A DNA stretch of 45,080 bases, taken from assembly GCA_028099475.1 (NCBI GenBank), contig JAOHHF010000006.1, positions 1-45,080 on the forward strand, given 5' to 3'. A program made the position numbers and the translations under genes. Positions 43,763-45,080 of this stretch are shown piece after piece. Position 1 is the stretch's first letter. Each line of letters begins with the position of its first letter. The notes under the pieces are model-generated. The model did no database searches and was not told the DNA's origin. It was given only the letters and a program-made list of their open reading frames with translations. The DNA is from Candidatus Pelagibacter sp. Lineage in GTDB: Bacteria; Pseudomonadota; Alphaproteobacteria; Pelagibacterales; Pelagibacteraceae.

Positions 43763-44773
43763 ATGGACGCCACCATAGTACCAAAAGTGCAAAAGCATTA
43801 TCCGGTACTGCTAAAAGAAATTATTAGTATTATTTCCCCTCAATATGGTGGCACATTTATTGACTGTACTTTCGGTCAAGGAGGATATTCAAAAAAAATC
43901 CTAGAGTTTGAAAACACCAAAGTAATTGCTCTTGATCGAGATGCTGAAAGTAAAAAAATTGCCAGTCATATAAAAGAAAAATTTGACGATAGATTTTTAT
44001 TTAAAAATTTAAAATTTAGTCAATTAAATAATCTAAAACTAAAAAATGAAGATATAAAAAGTATAATTTTTGATCTTGGATATTCCTATACTCAAATAAA
44101 AGATCCTAGAAAAGGGTTGTCTTTTCAATCAGGTGGAAATTTGAATATGAGAATGGGATTAAATAATTTTTCAGCTGAAGATGTAATAAATAAATTAGAT
44201 GAAAAAGAACTAGAAAAAGTATTCAAATTTTTTGGAGAAGAAAAAGAAAGTAAGTTTATAGCAAGAAGCATTATTAAAGAGAGATCAAAAAATAAAATAG
44301 ACACTCAAACTCTTGTTAATATCATAGATAAGACAAAACGTAAAAAAAATTTTAAAGTGCACAGCGCTACTAAAGTTTTTCAAGCTTTAAGAATTTTCGT
44401 AAACAAGGAGATTAGCGAATTAATATTTGGACTAATTAATGCGGCTAAAGTTCTAAAAAAAGATGGTTTATTAATTGTTGTAACTTTTCATTCACTAGAA
44501 GATAAAATTGTAAAATATTTTTTTAAAAGTTTGTCTGAAAAAAAAAGCATATCTAGATATGTTCCAGTGATGGAACAAGCTGAAACTTTATTTGAATTAA
44601 TTGAAAAAAAAGCAATTGTTCCCTCTGAAAAAGAAATAAATGAAAACTTGCCTTCACGGTCTGCGAAACTTAGATATGTAAAAAAGAAAAAAGATTTTTA
44701 TGATTTCGAAACTGATATTTTGGATCAATTTAAAAATTTGATTGAAATTGAGAATTTTGGGGACAAACTTTGA
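43763..44773 (+). CDS. rsmH: 16S rRNA m4C1402 methyltransferase RsmH (MraW)
   Basis: This 336-residue SAM-dependent methyltransferase starts with [10 protein letters not shown], then the SAM-binding [10 protein letters not shown] motif (about 34-43), IIFDLGYSY, and the C-terminal signature [15 protein letters not shown] and [10 protein letters not shown]. It methylates C1402 in the ribosomal decoding site. It is normally found directly after mraZ; here ftsZ is inserted. Its last four bases overlap the ftsL start (TTGA). Confidence 0.95.
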   Translation: MDATIVPKVQKHYPVLLKEIISIISPQYGGTFIDCTFGQGGYSKKILEFENTKVIALDRDAESKKIASHIKEKFDDRFLFKNLKFSQLNNLKLKNEDIKSIIFDLGYSYTQIKDPRKGLSFQSGGNLNMRMGLNNFSAEDVINKLDEKELEKVFKFFGEEKESKFIARSIIKERSKNKIDTQTLVNIIDKTKRKKNFKVHSATKVFQALRIFVNKEISELIFGLINAAKVLKKDGLLIVVTFHSLEDKIVKYFFKSLSEKKSISRYVPVMEQAETLFELIEKKAIVPSEKEINENLPSRSAKLRYVKKKKDFYDFETDILDQFKNLIEIENFGDKL

Positions 44774-45075
44774 AAAAGATTGGCCTAATATTGGTTGTAT
44801 TTTTGTTAATTTTATCAACAGCGATCATTAAAAACTCAGCAAAAAAAACTGAAGATGAGATATTTACAGTTAAGGAAAATGTAAGAGTTTTATTTTCTGA
44901 ATTTGAAAAAATAAAATTAGAACATGATTATTTAAGTTCTTCAGAAAAATTATTAGAATTTCAGCTACAATTTTTTGAAGATGAATTAGTTCCAAAAAAT
45001 ATTGAAAATATAAAAGTTTTTAAGACTCGTAACAAAGATAAAAAAATTCAAAATTTGACAATTACAACAGAATAA
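44770..45075 (+). CDS. ftsL: FtsL-like division protein
   Basis: This 101-residue bitopic protein has a membrane helix at about 4-20 ([16 protein letters not shown]) and a leucine-rich coiled coil ([24 protein letters not shown]). Size, topology and position after rsmH identify it as FtsL, which links FtsB/FtsQ to FtsWI. The start is TTG, overlapping the rsmH stop. The sequence itself is poorly conserved, so position carries much of the evidence. Confidence 0.8.
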   Translation: MKKIGLILVVFLLILSTAIIKNSAKKTEDEIFTVKENVRVLFSEFEKIKLEHDYLSSSEKLLEFQLQFFEDELVPKNIENIKVFKTRNKDKKIQNLTITTE

Positions 45076-45080
45076 TGAAA
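45075..45080 (+). CDS. Start codon of the next gene, cut by the window edge
   Basis: An ATGAAA overlaps the ftsL stop by one base (TAATG). By position it is expected to be ftsI, the division transpeptidase, but only two codons are visible. Confidence 0.3.

Overview
The window is about 45 kb of very AT-rich, tightly packed bacterial DNA. It has short intergenic gaps, many 1-23 nt gene overlaps and several TTG/GTG starts. The housekeeping genes (carAB, dnaG, rpoD, a mlaA/mlaC pair, rnpB, and mraZ-ftsZ-rsmH-ftsL), the C-terminal peptide of FtsZ and the streamlined layout fit a marine alphaproteobacterium of the SAR11/Pelagibacterales type. That placement is inference from gene content and composition. 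No phage, transposon or CRISPR array is visible.

Layout. 1-8376 is a type IV pilus assembly operon, pilMN(fused)-pilO-pilP-pilQ-pilB-pilC. 8373-9395 (minus) encodes an RsbW-like kinase and two STAS proteins, the core of a partner-switching module. 9555-10857 carries two type IV pilins and a small lipoprotein. 10989-15823 carries a periplasmic HMA (CxxC) protein and two ammonium transporters, each fused to a SpoIIE/RsbU-type PP2C phosphatase. 16061-17870 is a BASS-family transporter facing a double winged-helix regulator. 18031-27806 holds four secreted proteins with related C-terminal outer-membrane barrels; three carry beta-propeller passengers and one carries a C-type-lectin-like passenger. 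28096-29591 is an ATP-grasp ligase with a SprT-like peptidase. 29612-45080 is mostly housekeeping: carBA, yqeY-dnaG-rpoD, two tRNA genes, mlaAC, an AmpD-like amidase, rnpB, and the start of the division and cell-wall cluster.

How the parts may work together. The first 28 kb reads as a surface and attachment island with its own signalling. The Amt-PP2C fusions could report ammonium status by dephosphorylating the two STAS antagonists, which would release whatever the RsbW-like kinase holds. This machinery is interleaved with pilus, pilin and adhesin genes. A recurrent promoter element (TGNYC-N5-GGGYN and variants) lies upstream of the pilus operon, the first pilin, the HMA-amt operon, the BASS transporter, the regulator and several adhesin-like genes. 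This suggests one regulon; the protein at 16902-17870 is one candidate binder. The most notable items are the double Amt-phosphatase/STAS/kinase set, the shared operator, the swappable-passenger barrel family with a lectin member, a tRNA-Val with an altered D-loop/T-loop core, and a DnaG that has lost most of its zinc ligands.

No gene-free stretch exceeds 300 bases apart from those holding RNA genes. The largest gaps (22934-23224 and 27807-28095) are described as features.
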